63,736 nucleotides of DNA from an uncultured delta proteobacterium. Its GTDB lineage: Bacteria > Desulfobacterota > Syntrophia > Syntrophales > Smithellaceae. Of the stretch, positions 7,329-17,652 are shown in pieces; within the stretch, counting starts at the first letter, position 1, and every line of letters starts with the position of its first letter. A program made the position numbers and the translations under genes. The stretch lies in the NCBI GenBank assembly GCA_903907985.1, contig CAIVQG010000058.1, positions 1-63,736 of the forward strand, given 5' to 3'. Below the pieces are notes generated by a model. The model did no database searches. It saw only the letters and a list, made by a program, of their open reading frames with translations, and had not been told where the DNA came from.

Positions 7329-9337
7329 CTATTTGGCGGAACGCACCGGGAGGGCCCGGCTGCTACCGCCGCTGGACTGGGGATACCAGCCCCGACCGCC
7401 AGTGCCGAAACTGAAGAGGGCAGCCGCGGAACCGCGTGTCTCCGATGCCCAGGGGCACGTACAAGTTAGCCTAATCAATTTAGTCAAATGGAGATAAAAG
7501 CCACAGTCAGACGTAAAATTTTAGTCGTATCATACAACCCCGCCAGCCCATTCTGCATCGGCATTCGCCAGTCTGAATAACCGCCGCCACGGTAATTCTC
7601 GCAATAGGATTTGGCACCTTGCCAGCTAATATCACTTCCATTGTCCTTTGCGGCCCACATCAGGTTAGTCCGCGTATCCAGAACCGTCCCATCATCATAA
7701 GCGGTAAATCGGCCATCCTTTCCGATTTCCTTCACGGTGAGCATTTTTTCAGCCGTTTTACGCGATGCCTTCGCCGTAGCCTCATCTCGCTGGAGTTTCT
7801 CGAACTGATCGATTTCACTGAATGCTCCTGGCGTCTCCAGAACGAATTCCCGCGCTTCCTTCGTCCCTGGATGTGTGACCCGCGCCACCGTTAGTTTAGG
7901 ACGGAGTTGCGCTATTTCTTCGATCTGAAAGAGACCCTCAGCCTTCAGGTATGTACTCGTCCGATAGAAGCCCTTAGCGACATTCCGATCTGTATAAGTC
8001 CACCATTTTGACCAGGATTTTTCTTTGTATTGCAGGTTAAGGGGGAACCGGTTATTATCCGCATCCGGCGCGCTCAATTCAACCGTCATGGCACCGCCCT
8101 CGGGGATGGTGAATTTGCGCGCCCGCAATTCTTGGAGGCGCTTGATAAACGGCGTCAGGACCCGGATCTGCTGCCCCAAATAATCCACCTTCGCCTCGGC
8201 GAGCTTCAGCGTCTCCTCCTTTTTGAGCATTTCCACTGCCTCACCGGTATCACTCTTCGCCGCTCGCACCTGCCGCTCGTACGACTCGATGCGGGCATTA
8301 TACTCTGCCGTGGTCTCGAAGGCGTCCTTCGGGGCCGGCGAAGGCGGCAGTTTTGCTGTCGTTAAATTGCGCTGCTGGGCATAGGCGGCTTGCAGGTTTT
8401 TCGTATTCACACTATACTGGTAATCGAGTCGTGTCTTCAAGTTGGCGATTTCCCGTTTCAAGTCTTTTACTTCCGTCAAGGCTTGCTTGAGAGAAAGGCT
8501 GTCATCGATAATGCCCCATTGATCCTGCGCGAGTTTTGCTTTCCGAGACAGGTCATTCCAGCGTTGTTCATTTTCCAACTGGACGCGTTTGATGCGGTCT
8601 TGTTCCGCCGCCAGTGCCGCTACTTCTTCCCTTTTAGTTTTCTCCTGCTCGACCAAGGTTTTGCTAATCCGTTCCTGCATCTCCCGTTCTTTCGCGAAGC
8701 GGTCTGCTTCGGCACGGCTTAATTCGCCTTTCGCCTTCAAGGCCTGCTCCTCCCGAAAAAGACGCTGGCGGTCTCGCTCCCGTTCCAGTGCGAGAGCTTG
8801 AGTGTTGAGTTCTTCCAGGCGTTTAACCTCGGAGCTTTTGAGGTTCGCCAATTTGTTTTCCAGTTCCCGGACATTCTTCTGGGCATCCTCCAGTTTTTTC
8901 AGAGTGCCTTTTTCTTTCATGATTTCCTTGATCTGCTGATCCAGAACGGCAGTGTCCACATCGATCCGGGCCTTAACCCGGACGTGGACAACACCCTTTT
9001 CCACCCGGACAGCGGGAACACCGATGATCTTGGCCTGTACAACACCGGAGGCCAGCGCGGTCACTTCGTCTGACTGGAGCTGATAATTCCGGACTACTGT
9101 GAGGGAGGAGATATATGTCCCCGCTTCCTCCACGGCTAGACGCTTGGCCTTTTGCAGAGCGAAGGCCTCTACCTGGTCCTGACTTTGCCCCCGGCTGACA
9201 GACTCCTCTACTTCTTTTTCAAATACCTTAACCTCGGCAAAGGCGGGATACGTGAAAATAAATGCGATTAAAATGAATACGAACAGTGACAACCGGAGAT
9301 TGTTCTTTTGAACCATAGCAGTTTGACCATCCTTCAA
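7329..9337 (-). pseudogene. Exported coiled-coil protein with C-terminal DUF1566 domain, frameshifted
   Basis: The open frame runs 9337 to 7484 (617 residues). It has an N-terminal hydrophobic signal (residues about 13-34), a long charged coiled coil (about 150-400), and a C-terminal DUF1566 domain starting at DGTVLDTRTNLMWAAKDNGS and reaching GYSDWRMPMQNGLAGLYD. The frame then reads a family-atypical tail and stops at 7484. In the -1 frame from the AAAATTTT tract (7515-7522) the family's normal ending follows: SDCGFYLHLTKLIRLTC, then WASETRG, GGRGWYPQ and RALPVRSAK, stopping at 7329-7331. A single lost base explains this. DUF1566 is a domain of unknown biochemical role found in exported proteins. 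The coiled coil and most of the protein could still be made. Confidence 0.8.
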
Positions 9338-9580
9338 TATTAAGCTGGAAAATCTATTTTAATTGGGATTGTTCAATATCATAATTATTCAGAAAATAAT
9401 ATCAATGATTACAGGTTCATGTCTTGAATATTTGCCGAGGCTAACAATTTGCGGTAATATCTTAAAATTCAACAGCCCTTTGGCTCGTTATTCCATGCAA
9501 GCAAAGCGCGACGAAGAGCCTACCATACACTTGATAAGGGGGGGGGGAAATTTAGAAAATTAAAGCTGTTTAATCCAATT

Positions 9581-9706
9581 GATGACGCCGCAAAAAGATC
9601 CAGAGGCAAGGCGCGCAAATCCTGAGAAGTGAGGCGTATTTTTGTATACGCCGCAACGCCGAAGGATGAAGCGCAACGCAGCATATGGACTTTTTCCGGT
9701 GTCATC
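9581..9706. repeat. Repeat A, copy 2 (abuts the recR stop codon)
   Basis: A 126-base copy of repeat A. Its ends are GATGACGCCGCAAAAAGATCC (9581-9600 region) and a right end whose complement reads GATGACACCGGAAAAAGTCC, so they pair although their sequence differs from the ends of copies 1 and 3. The right end overlaps the recR stop (9705-9707). Core shared with copy 1: AGAAGTGAGGCGTAT, ATACGCCGCAACGCCGAAGG and GCGCAACGCAGCATATG. Confidence 0.9.
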
Positions 9707-10304
9707 ACATGCCCCGCCGGAATTCCAGCGATTTAGATATCGTCATCTTATCAATATATTTTAAATCACCGCCCATGGGCACGCCTGTGGCAATACGGGT
9801 TATCTTGATGGTTTTTTCTTTGAGCATGCCGGTAATCAACAAAGCGGTTGCCTCGCCGTGGACATTGGGATTGGTGGCAAGAATTATTTCGGTAATGTTA
9901 CCGTTCGCGATCCGCAGCAGAAGTTCACCCAGACGTAAATGCTCTGGACCGATACCATCGAGCGGTGCTAAGGCTCCATGCAGAACATGATAAGTTCCGC
10001 GGAAAACTCCGCTTTCTTCAATTGCGGCCAGAGCGTCCGGCTCTTCCACAACGCAAATTACGTTCTGATCGCGGTTTTCATCATGACAAATGTAACAGAC
10101 TTCATCTTCCGTCGGATTCAAACAAATCCGGCACAGTTTTATCTTGCGCTTCACTTCGACAATGCTTTCGGCAAGCTTGCGCACATCATCTTCGGTGGCC
10201 CGCAAAATATAATTGGCTAATCGCGCGCCTGTTTTTTCGCCGATGCCGGGAAGCTTTGCCAGTTCCGAGATCAGGCGCTTAATTGGTTGGGCATATGCTT
10301 TCAT
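9705..10304 (-). CDS. recR: Recombination mediator protein RecR
   Basis: A 199-residue protein, normal RecR length. It has the N-terminal helix-hairpin-helix ([20 protein letters not shown]), a four-cysteine zinc site (C58, C61, C70, C73) and a C-terminal Toprim domain ([19 protein letters not shown]). With RecO and RecF it loads RecA on single-stranded DNA at gaps. It follows ybaB and dnaX on the same strand, a gene order conserved in many bacteria; the gap to ybaB is 11 bases, so one transcript is likely. The stop codon touches repeat A copy 2, which may form the 3' end of this message (inference). Confidence 0.96.
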   Translation of the reverse strand: MKAYAQPIKRLISELAKLPGIGEKTGARLANYILRATEDDVRKLAESIVEVKRKIKLCRICLNPTEDEVCYICHDENRDQNVICVVEEPDALAAIEESGVFRGTYHVLHGALAPLDGIGPEHLRLGELLLRIANGNITEIILATNPNVHGEATALLITGMLKEKTIKITRIATGVPMGGDLKYIDKMTISKSLEFRRGM

Positions 10305-10315
10305 AAAAACCTTTA

Positions 10316-10624
10316 TTACATGCCGGGGATATTCAATCCGCCGGTAATTTTTGCCATCTCCGTAGATGCCATTTCCTGTGCCTTGCGTATTCCTTCGTTG
10401 ACTGCGGCAACAATCAGGTCTTGCAGCATTTCAATATCTTCGGGATTGACTACATCCTTTTCAATTTTCAAAGAGACGATTTCAAACTTGCCATTGACCA
10501 CAACCTTTACCATCCCGCCGCCAGCCTGCGCTTCAATTGTGCGCAGCTCCAGTTCCTGCTGCATTTGGCCTATCCGTTCCTGCATCTTTTTTGCCTGTTT
10601 CATGATATTGCCAAAATTATTCAC
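10316..10624 (-). CDS. ybaB: YbaB/EbfC family nucleoid-associated protein
   Basis: A 102-residue protein of the YbaB/EbfC family of small, dimeric DNA-binding proteins. Seen: the N-terminal heptad helix ([19 protein letters not shown]), the central [20 protein letters not shown] strand region and the [20 protein letters not shown] helix. Family members bind DNA as tweezers-like dimers and influence expression or recombination; the exact role here is unknown. It sits between dnaX (one base away) and recR in the common dnaX-ybaB-recR operon. Confidence 0.95.
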   Translation of the reverse strand: MNNFGNIMKQAKKMQERIGQMQQELELRTIEAQAGGGMVKVVVNGKFEIVSLKIEKDVVNPEDIEMLQDLIVAAVNEGIRKAQEMASTEMAKITGGLNIPGM

Positions 10625-10625
10625 G

Positions 10626-12335
10626 TTAATCCATACCTCCTGTTATTGTTTTAATCTCTACTATCTCAGCACCCTCAAATTCATCCAGAACTTTCTGTAA
10701 AAGAGGGCTATTCATTGCTTCACGCTTAATATCATTAACATTGTTGGTTCCACTACGCCCATTGCCGTTATTAATATTGACTTTATCAACTTCAATTGTT
10801 GCTATTTTTATCGTAACATCTTTTTTGAAGAATTTTTTCGCAATCTGTTCGATCTTTTCCTTTTGTAATTTTTCGCTGATATTTTCCAGAAAAATATAAC
10901 CCTTAGGAAAAGTCAAGGTTAGAAGACCTTCGGCAAAATTGATTGTTTCCGCCGCAACGATTTTCGCCCCTAAAAGCGGATTTTCTCTCTTGATAAATTT
11001 TTTAAAATTCTCACCAAGTTCAGCAAGGTTTATTGCCCGCTGATCCTCGATAAGCAGATTATCGGACCCGGCAACAGGCGCCGGAATAGAATTTTCTAAA
11101 ATTGGTTTCGTTGAAGCAGGCGGCATTTTCGTCAATGATTGCTCCGTTGATTCCTGCCGGGGAATATTCTCCGGGACAACAAATCCGGGCTGAAGTTTTT
11201 GCTCCAAGGCTTCGATGGCCGATACGATTTCATCGATGGGAATTATCGGTTCGAGGTAGGCCATCCGAACAAGAATTGTCTCCAGTTTTAAACGGGTTTC
11301 CTGACTGCGGCGAAAGCTATCCTCTTCGGCGATGAGCATTTCTACATACCGCTGCAATGTTTCCCGTGTCGTGTTCTTCACCTGACTTTTCAGTGCTTCG
11401 ATTTGCTCCGGAGCAATATCAAAAGAAGAACTGCCATCCGCAGCGATCTTGACTAAAAGCATGTTACGAAAATGCTTGAGCATCATCTGGTAAAATTGCT
11501 TCATGTCCAGTCCGGCCAGATAGGCCTCTTCCAGAATAAGCAGACAGGCGCCGGCATTTCTTTGCCCAATGGCTTCCGAAAGGCGGAAAAGATATTTGCG
11601 GTCAACAAGGCCCAGGATGTCTTCCACATCGGCATCATTAATATTTATTCCGGCGTAGGATATCACCTGATCAAAAATGCTCTGGGCGTCGCGCATGCTG
11701 CCGTCGCCGGCTTCAGCAATCCAGGAAAGCCCCACTTCGCTGATTTTGATATTTTCGGACTTTGCCACTTTTCCTAAATTATCCACAATCTCTCTGAGCG
11801 AAATCCGGCGGAAATCGTAGCACTGGCACCGGGAAATAATTGTCGCCGGAACTTTATGGTTTTCTGTTGTGGCGAAAATAAATTTAACATGGGCCGGAGG
11901 CTCTTCGAGTGTTTTCAATAGCGCATTAAAGGCTTCTCGTGTAAGCATGTGGACTTCATCAATGATGTAAATTTTATAGCGCGCCGCCGCGGGAGCAAAT
12001 TTAACATTTTCCCGCAGTTCCCGAATTTCATCAATCCCGCGATTAGAAGCGCCGTCGATCTCGCGCACATCCAGCGAAGAACCATCGGTAATTTCCTGGC
12101 AGTTCGAGCATTCATTACAGGGAATTGGTGTCGGACCCTTTTCACAATTAAGAGATTTGGCCAGAATTCTGGCGATGGTTGTCTTGCCCACACCGCGAGG
12201 CCCGCTGAAAAGAAAAGCATGGGCGACATGCCCCTGACTGATGGCATTGCGCAGGGTCTTGACAACATGCTCCTGACCGGCAACATCTTCAAAGGATTGG
12301 GGACGGAATTTACGGGCTAGGACAAGATATTCCAA
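10626..12335 (-). CDS. dnaX: DNA polymerase III subunits gamma/tau
   Basis: A 569-residue clamp-loader ATPase. Seen: Walker A GPRGVGKT (45-52), a four-cysteine zinc site (C64, C73, C76, C79), Walker B region IIDEVHML and sensor region TTENHKVPATIISRCQCYDF. The C-terminal third is a variable tau-type region ending in a domain for the polymerase alpha contact. It couples leading- and lagging-strand synthesis. The SRP RNA gene lies just upstream, the classic ffs-dnaX-ybaB-recR arrangement. No canonical A-AAA-AAG slippery site was found, so a frameshifted gamma form is not supported. Confidence 0.95.
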   Translation of the reverse strand: MEYLVLARKFRPQSFEDVAGQEHVVKTLRNAISQGHVAHAFLFSGPRGVGKTTIARILAKSLNCEKGPTPIPCNECSNCQEITDGSSLDVREIDGASNRGIDEIRELRENVKFAPAAARYKIYIIDEVHMLTREAFNALLKTLEEPPAHVKFIFATTENHKVPATIISRCQCYDFRRISLREIVDNLGKVAKSENIKISEVGLSWIAEAGDGSMRDAQSIFDQVISYAGININDADVEDILGLVDRKYLFRLSEAIGQRNAGACLLILEEAYLAGLDMKQFYQMMLKHFRNMLLVKIAADGSSSFDIAPEQIEALKSQVKNTTRETLQRYVEMLIAEEDSFRRSQETRLKLETILVRMAYLEPIIPIDEIVSAIEALEQKLQPGFVVPENIPRQESTEQSLTKMPPASTKPILENSIPAPVAGSDNLLIEDQRAINLAELGENFKKFIKRENPLLGAKIVAAETINFAEGLLTLTFPKGYIFLENISEKLQKEKIEQIAKKFFKKDVTIKIATIEVDKVNINNGNGRSGTNNVNDIKREAMNSPLLQKVLDEFEGAEIVEIKTITGGMD

Positions 12336-12356
12336 CTGAACTCCTAAAGTTATAAC

Positions 12357-12460
12357 TGGTGGCCAGGTTTACCGCAACACACGATGGACATTGCTGCCGC
12401 TGCTTCCTTCCGGACCTGACGGGGTTCACAAGCCTCCGTTGCGCGGGACCCGGCCACACT
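12357..12460 (-). ncRNA. ffs: Bacterial signal recognition particle RNA (4.5S type)
   Basis: On the minus strand the conserved SRP domain IV loop region GTCAGGTCCGGAAGGAAGCA is present, flanked by a long hairpin whose ends pair (GTGGCCGGGT at the 5' side with ACCTGGCCAC at the 3' side). Total length is about 100 nt, the small bacterial form. It works with Ffh in co-translational membrane targeting. It is just upstream of dnaX, and repeat B copy 1 lies directly upstream of it. The exact ends are estimated from the pairing. Confidence 0.95.
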
Positions 12461-12469
12461 ATTTTAGAT

Positions 12470-12581
12470 AAGCCGTTTATTCAACATAAACTGATACATT
12501 GTAATATCATAACCGGCATAAGGGGCCGTAACGAAATTGTCTTGCCACCCTTTAGCGGTGGTTATTTTGTAACGGCCCCTA
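12470..12581. repeat. Repeat B, copy 1 (long hairpin upstream of ffs)
   Basis: Shares about 110 bases with 53976-54083. The hairpin spans 12521-12580: AGGGGCCGTAACGAAAT pairs with the complement of ATTTTGTAACGGCCCCT, with an inner CCACC/GGTGG stem. To its left is the conserved ACATTGTAATATC and AACCGGCAT block. It lies between the hybrid kinase gene and ffs. Confidence 0.85.
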
Positions 12582-12685
12582 AGCTTCAACGTGGCTTTTA
12601 ATTGATAAATGAACAGGAATCAACTCAAATTTTTGCCGGAGCCGGACAAAGCTAAATTATATTGTTATTACCGGAGATTACGTTT

Positions 12686-15600
12686 TTATTGCCCGCCGCC
12701 TTCCAAGCTTTTGCCTAATGCTTCACTAATTTTTTGCGACATATCAGCAATCCGGAAGGGCTTTTGAATAAATGATACAAAACCTTTTTTCATAATATCC
12801 CCGGCTTGACCTTCGACACTATAGCCGCTGGAAAGAATGACTTTCACCTTGGGGTCAATAGCCTTGAGAGCATCGAAAGTTTCACTGCCGCTGAGTCCCG
12901 GCATGATCATATCCAGAATGACTACATCAATTGCCTTGTTTTGAGACCGGAAAATATCAATAGCAGCAGCACCGCTCCCCACACTGATAACGCTATAGCC
13001 TAATGCTTCCAGAAGTTCCTGCGTGACTTCTCGAATTGAAGCTTCATCATCAATTAACAAAACCATTTCATTTCCTCTTTGCAGGACAGCAGAAGGTCCG
13101 GGCTCTGCTATTGTTCTTTTATCTGTTGCCGGCAGATAGATATTAAAAGCAGTACCCATTCCTTTTTGGGAATAAACGTCAACTATACCATTATGTCCTT
13201 TAATGATTCCATAGACAGTAGCCAGGCCCAAACCGGTGCCCCGACCCATCTCTTTTGTCGTGAAAAAAGGCTCAAAAATTCTCTCCAGAGTGGCCTCATC
13301 CATCCCGATACCGGTATCAGCAATAGATATCTTCACATATTTACCTGGAGCTAAGGAGTATTGCTTGAAATCATCTTCGGTTAAATAGACATTTTTTGTT
13401 TCCAGATGCAAATCGCCGCCACTGGGCATCGCCTGCCAGGCATTAACATATAAGTTCATGAATACCTGTTCCATCTGGCCTTGATCAATTTCAGTAATCC
13501 AAATATCTTTTGCCAAATGCTGGTGGATAAAAATTTCTTTTTTGGTCCGCCCGAACAGTGCTGCCGTTTTAACAATTATATCATTGAGATTGCTGGGCTT
13601 AACTTCATAACGGCCCCGACTGGCAAAACCCAGTAATTGCTTGGTTAAATTTGCTCCACTGAAAACAAGCTCTTCGATGCTCTTGAGCTTCCGGTAATGT
13701 GGATGGGCAGAAGTAGTATCCATCTGCATTAGCGAAGTATAGCCTTGAATACCCGACAACAAATTATTGAAATCATGCGCTATGCCCCCGGCCAGGGTGC
13801 CGATAGCTTCCATTTTTTGTGCCTGCTGCAGACGGACTTCTAAATTTTGCTTTTCTTCTTCCGCCTGCCATCTTTCCGTCATATCCAGGATCAGGCAGTC
13901 AAAAGCAGTATCGCCGTTATCCTGCCTGCGCGGCTGAGCTATAAAACGAAGCCAGCGCATGCTGCCGCTGATATTGACTTCACCTTCCCATGTCCACGGG
14001 CTCAAAGACTTCATGGACTCAAGGGCGCTCGGCCAGATATTTTTTTTATCAGCCTTCGTCAGAAAAAAATAAGGATCATTAGAAAAGTCAGCAACAAATT
14101 TATCGGTATTTACGCCCAGCTGGTTAACGCCTTTGCTGATCCAAATAACGGAGGCAGAACCATCTTTATGGATTACAATCTCATAGATAATTCCCGGGAC
14201 ATTGGCCACCATGTTTTTGAATTTTTCGCGGCTTTCTCTTAACTCCTCCTCCATTTTCTTGCGTTCGGTAATGTCGCGCAGGATACCGCGGAAACCGGAC
14301 GGGTTGCCCTGAGAATCACGGATCAACGATATGGAAATCTCGCCAATTCTTCTCATGCCGGCTTTGTTTGTGACTGAAGCTTCTATTTCATGAACAGGCA
14401 TTCCTGTTTTGAAAACATTGTTAAATGCTTGAAAAGCTATGCCAGTATTTTCAGTATCGAACATAACCCGGTAATTTTTTCCCAGCAACTCTTCTCGAGA
14501 TCTGTCCAGCATATGCAAAGCGGCCTCGTTTAAAATCAAGAGGGTTCCCCTTAAATCAACTTCGTAATAGCCGTCTTCTATGGTTTCTATAATGGAACGG
14601 TATCTCGCCTCGCTCTGGCGCAGTGCAGCTTCCTTTTCCTTATACTCAGTAATATCTACCGCCAGTCCTCTGACTCCTACCGGCTTCCCATCTGCCATAA
14701 TGGGAGCAGCGAACAGATTAATGGGAAAACGGGAACCGTCCTTTCGCACGGCTGTTAATTCCACCGGATGCTTTAAGGTTCCCGCCATCAGATCGGCAAT
14801 ATACCTCAACAGACTATCCATTTCCTCCGGCGCAACAGTTTTTAATACATCAATCCCCGTCGTAAAATCTTCCTTGGCATAACCGTAAGTCTGCAAAGCT
14901 TTCTTATTGATAAATGTGGCCTGGAAATTCAAATCGCATTCAAAAGCGCTGCCGGGCAAAAGCTCGGCAAACTGGCGGAACTTTTTTTCGCTGGCATGCA
15001 GGGATTCTAATATTTGTTTACTTTCGGTAATATCCCGGGCAAAAATTACCACTCCCGTGGGTTTATTATCATCGGTAATGAGTACCGTACTGATTTCAAA
15101 TAACAATCTTTCGCCATTGCGATTTATCAAGGCGAATTCCTGCAGGGGAAGGATCTTTTCACCGGCCCGGCGGCGAGCCATTCTTTCCACCATTACCGGC
15201 AGGTATTCCTCCGGCAGGACATCGGCCACATTCATTTCAAGGGCCTTTTCTCTACTGTAACCGCTGAGTTGACAGGCATAATCATTAATGTAGATAACAT
15301 TACCATCCATATCGACGGCTAATATGTATTCCCGGATATTGTCCACCAGTTCCCACCAGCGTGCTTGGCTCCTAATTAATATATTTTCAGCTTCTTTTTG
15401 CGGGGTAATGTCTCTGATCATACCCTGAATTGCCGTGCCGGATTTATAAGGCAGATAAGTTACGGAAGCCGCAACTTGAATTTGGCCGCCATCTTTTTTC
15501 AGGGCGGCAAATTCGCATGGGGCACATAAAGATTCAACAGGCGATATTTTTTTCAGTGTATTTTCCGTAAAAGGATGATTCCCCGACGGGAAAAGTTTCA

Positions 15601-15778
15601 GCAAATCAAAATCGGACCGGCAAACTTCTTCTTTGGGGTAGCCAAATATTTTTTCAAAACTGCGATTTACATATTCAAATTTGTTTGAATAGAACAGATA
15701 TATGGCATCGCCGCTCTGCTCGACCAGCAGGGCATAAAAGTCTTCACTTTCCTTCTGCGTTTGCTTTTCATCATTCAT
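12686..15778 (-). CDS. Multi-PAS hybrid sensor histidine kinase with receiver domain
   Basis: A cytoplasmic-looking kinase of about 1030 residues with no clear membrane segment. Order: five PAS-type sensor domains (about 20-140, 145-270, 275-395, 400-520, 530-650), a HisKA domain with the phospho-acceptor motif GGIAHDFNN (about 685), a HATPase domain with GIGMDEAT and GRGTGLGL, and a C-terminal receiver domain with its aspartate in [13 protein letters not shown]. The GGIAHDFNN subclass is common in deltaproteobacteria. Start: ATG at 15778 (MNDEKQ) rather than the upstream in-frame ATG, as it follows a weak GAGAG site and gives the PAS domain right after. No partner regulator is adjacent; the signal is unknown. 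Confidence 0.9.
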   Translation of the reverse strand: MNDEKQTQKESEDFYALLVEQSGDAIYLFYSNKFEYVNRSFEKIFGYPKEEVCRSDFDLLKLFPSGNHPFTENTLKKISPVESLCAPCEFAALKKDGGQIQVAASVTYLPYKSGTAIQGMIRDITPQKEAENILIRSQARWWELVDNIREYILAVDMDGNVIYINDYACQLSGYSREKALEMNVADVLPEEYLPVMVERMARRRAGEKILPLQEFALINRNGERLLFEISTVLITDDNKPTGVVIFARDITESKQILESLHASEKKFRQFAELLPGSAFECDLNFQATFINKKALQTYGYAKEDFTTGIDVLKTVAPEEMDSLLRYIADLMAGTLKHPVELTAVRKDGSRFPINLFAAPIMADGKPVGVRGLAVDITEYKEKEAALRQSEARYRSIIETIEDGYYEVDLRGTLLILNEAALHMLDRSREELLGKNYRVMFDTENTGIAFQAFNNVFKTGMPVHEIEASVTNKAGMRRIGEISISLIRDSQGNPSGFRGILRDITERKKMEEELRESREKFKNMVANVPGIIYEIVIHKDGSASVIWISKGVNQLGVNTDKFVADFSNDPYFFLTKADKKNIWPSALESMKSLSPWTWEGEVNISGSMRWLRFIAQPRRQDNGDTAFDCLILDMTERWQAEEEKQNLEVRLQQAQKMEAIGTLAGGIAHDFNNLLSGIQGYTSLMQMDTTSAHPHYRKLKSIEELVFSGANLTKQLLGFASRGRYEVKPSNLNDIIVKTAALFGRTKKEIFIHQHLAKDIWITEIDQGQMEQVFMNLYVNAWQAMPSGGDLHLETKNVYLTEDDFKQYSLAPGKYVKISIADTGIGMDEATLERIFEPFFTTKEMGRGTGLGLATVYGIIKGHNGIVDVYSQKGMGTAFNIYLPATDKRTIAEPGPSAVLQRGNEMVLLIDDEASIREVTQELLEALGYSVISVGSGAAAIDIFRSQNKAIDVVILDMIMPGLSGSETFDALKAIDPKVKVILSSGYSVEGQAGDIMKKGFVSFIQKPFRIADMSQKISEALGKSLEGGGQ

Positions 15779-15953
15779 GAAAATACTCTCTATAAAAAAA
15801 ACCAACTAACTTATTCAATTTTTGCCGTTACGGATTTATGAACTGATTATTATTCCTTGAACCTTTGAATAAATTCAAGGCGAAAAGACGGGCAATTTGT
15901 AACACAAGGCACAATACATAACAATAAAATATCTCCAAAACAGCTGCAATATT

Positions 15954-16649
15954 TTACCAGTTGCCGAATTTTTCACGGTAATTTGCGTTGAAGAAGGCGG
16001 GAACTCCCCCGGAGTCCTGTCCGCAAAGAAGAAATGCGTAGGCGACAAATTGTCCATCATGGCTTAAACTGATGTCGAAGGGAGCCTTTTTATTTTTATA
16101 ATACAGATATGGCGGTTGAAGCTCACCGCCTTTTTCCGTTCTCCTGATTGCCATTTCCCGGAAATTTAATTGATAAATATCGGACAGCCTCCGCGACAGA
16201 CAATCGCGCGCAAATAACGAAGGATCAATATTTTCCCCGGATAAAACTTCCGGCAAGGACTCAACCCCCCAGATTATTTTATCCAGATCAGGCAAATTAT
16301 CTGCGCCGATACAATGCACATAACTTTCCGGGCAAGAGAGTTGGACAAAAACACTGTTTCCCTCCGGCAGAGTAACTTCGCCTTTTGCCCACCTGCTGTC
16401 CGGCTGATTTAACTGCACTGACCAGCATCTAGGCAGGAAGGACGCTCTTGCCGATGATTTGCTGATTACCTTGTAGGCTGTTTCTTTACAGGCCCAGAGA
16501 GCCCAGAGCGCTCTATCCGGATTTTCCGCATCCCGCACAAATTCTATTTCAACAGGAGCGAGGATTTTCTTCAGATATCGGGAATCCCTGCTTTTCTGCG
16601 CATTCACCGGATGTTGTAAGTCCACAACATCGTTGCCGATGCAAGACAA
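15954..16649 (-). CDS. 4'-phosphopantetheinyl transferase superfamily protein
   Basis: A 231-residue protein that transfers the phosphopantetheine arm of CoA to a carrier protein. Seen: CIGNDVVDL (3-11) and ALWALWACKETAYK (47-60), the two metal/CoA-binding motifs of the AcpS/Sfp superfamily. It is longer than AcpS (about 125) and near Sfp in length. The start is a TTG at 16649 with GGAGG nine bases upstream; it lies inside the plsC-like gene, giving a 101-base overlap. Last gene of the acyl-chain cluster, so the likely substrate is the ACP encoded at 17380-17628 (inference). The region 15806-15953 after it holds nothing recognisable. Confidence 0.85.
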   Translation of the reverse strand: MSCIGNDVVDLQHPVNAQKSRDSRYLKKILAPVEIEFVRDAENPDRALWALWACKETAYKVISKSSARASFLPRCWSVQLNQPDSRWAKGEVTLPEGNSVFVQLSCPESYVHCIGADNLPDLDKIIWGVESLPEVLSGENIDPSLFARDCLSRRLSDIYQLNFREMAIRRTEKGGELQPPYLYYKNKKAPFDISLSHDGQFVAYAFLLCGQDSGGVPAFFNANYREKFGNW

Positions 16650-17373
16650 AATACTTTTCCTCCATTTGCACTAAGCGTTCGATGATCTGTGTTGCATATT
16701 CCCGCTGAGCGCGCAACCCGCTGGCAGCAGCACGCTCCGGTGTAAACACTTCCACCGTAGCTGAGAATTTCTCTCCCCAGGCCGGTATAAAGCTGTAATT
16801 TTCCTGTTCATCGCCCCGCACGTACATACACATGACCTTGCACTCTTCCACATCCTGGATAAAACGTCCGACTCCGTACGAGAATCCTTCCTTGTCCACC
16901 CGTCCGTTGCGGGAACGCCCGCCTTCCGGAAAGATCATGATATTCTGAGAGTCCCGCAGCAGATAAATACATTTATCCAGCGTTTTCTTTGTTTTTTCCC
17001 GGGGTCCGCCCCGGTTGATCGGAATGCATTTGGACAGATAACATAATACGGTCAGAACAATATTGCTTTGAAAATTGGTTCTTTCCGGCAAATTCCACGG
17101 TAGCTTGGGATAATCTTTTATGTGCCGGCCTAAGCTGAAAAGCGTATAAGTCAAAATAAAAGAATCAATCATCGTCAGATGATTGGCACAAATAATCCAG
17201 GGGCCTTTGTGCCGGGAAAATTCTTCGGCACATTGACGGCGAATTTCTTTTAAATTACGCACCCGGTAAAACAAAACCCGGGCACCAAAAAAATATAACG
17301 GTGCAATAAAAATAATGGTAATACGCCCGATAAAATTTTGCACGGCAAGAAACAATTTGGATTTTCTATCCAT
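16549..17373 (-). CDS. PlsC-like lysophospholipid acyltransferase
   Basis: A 274-residue membrane-associated acyltransferase. Seen: the catalytic HX4D motif in ANHLTMIDSF, the RGG motif after INRG, and FPEGGRSRNG, the substrate-phosphate motif. N-terminal residues 10-35 are hydrophobic. The family moves an acyl chain from acyl-ACP or acyl-CoA to a glycerol or other lipid acceptor. Set between the ACP gene and the phosphopantetheinyl transferase, it may attach the chain made by this cluster to its final acceptor (inference). Its last 33 residues overlap the next gene in another frame. Confidence 0.85.
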   Translation of the reverse strand: MDRKSKLFLAVQNFIGRITIIFIAPLYFFGARVLFYRVRNLKEIRRQCAEEFSRHKGPWIICANHLTMIDSFILTYTLFSLGRHIKDYPKLPWNLPERTNFQSNIVLTVLCYLSKCIPINRGGPREKTKKTLDKCIYLLRDSQNIMIFPEGGRSRNGRVDKEGFSYGVGRFIQDVEECKVMCMYVRGDEQENYSFIPAWGEKFSATVEVFTPERAAASGLRAQREYATQIIERLVQMEEKYFVLHRQRCCGLTTSGECAEKQGFPISEENPRSC

Positions 17374-17379
17374 ATTTTT

Positions 17380-17628
17380 TTACCCGAGTTTTTGTTTAAT
17401 TACCCTTACGGCATCGCCAATTGTCCGAATCTTATCGGCCTCATCATCATCGATGCTGATCCCATAAACATCTTCACACTTAATAATAACGTCAACCAGG
17501 CGGGCGGAATTGACCTTTAAATCACTTAGGATATGCGTCTCCAGCGTCGCTTTTTCCAGAAGCGTCACGTCCTTAGTATAGGCTTTTAAAATATTAACCA
17601 TTTCTTCAAATATTTTTTTCTCTTCCAT
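17380..17628 (-). CDS. Acyl carrier protein, cluster-specific
   Basis: An 82-residue acidic protein with the acyl-carrier fold: three helices and the attachment serine at S41 in SDLKVNSARLVD. The usual DSL triplet is replaced by NSA, which marks it as a specialised carrier rather than the housekeeping AcpP. It is charged by the phosphopantetheinyl transferase and holds the growing chain for the Fab-like enzymes beside it. The gap to the upstream FabF gene is 24 bases, with an AAAGGAGAG ribosome site. Confidence 0.88.
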   Translation of the reverse strand: MEEKKIFEEMVNILKAYTKDVTLLEKATLETHILSDLKVNSARLVDVIIKCEDVYGISIDDDEADKIRTIGDAVRVIKQKLG

Positions 17629-17652
17629 AATACTGCTCTCCTTTTAATATAA

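Noticed and set aside
7484-7486. TGA stop in the DUF1566 gene as a selenocysteine codon, prompted by the presence of selC
   Set aside because: In-frame reading meets another TGA two codons later, and the family's normal ending is in the -1 frame, so a frameshift explains it.
9538-9547. A run of ten G as a possible phase-variation tract
   Set aside because: It lies in a non-coding gap, far from a start codon, and no promoter boxes surround it; it could be a sequencing artefact.
9520-9708. 62-codon open frame on the minus strand
   Set aside because: It lies wholly in repeat A copy 2 and the poly-G tract; it has no ribosome site or family resemblance.
10626-12335. A-rich tracts in dnaX as a programmed frameshift site
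   Set aside because: The AAAAAA runs are preceded by bases that break the X-XXY-YYZ pattern and lie too close to the C-terminus for a gamma form.
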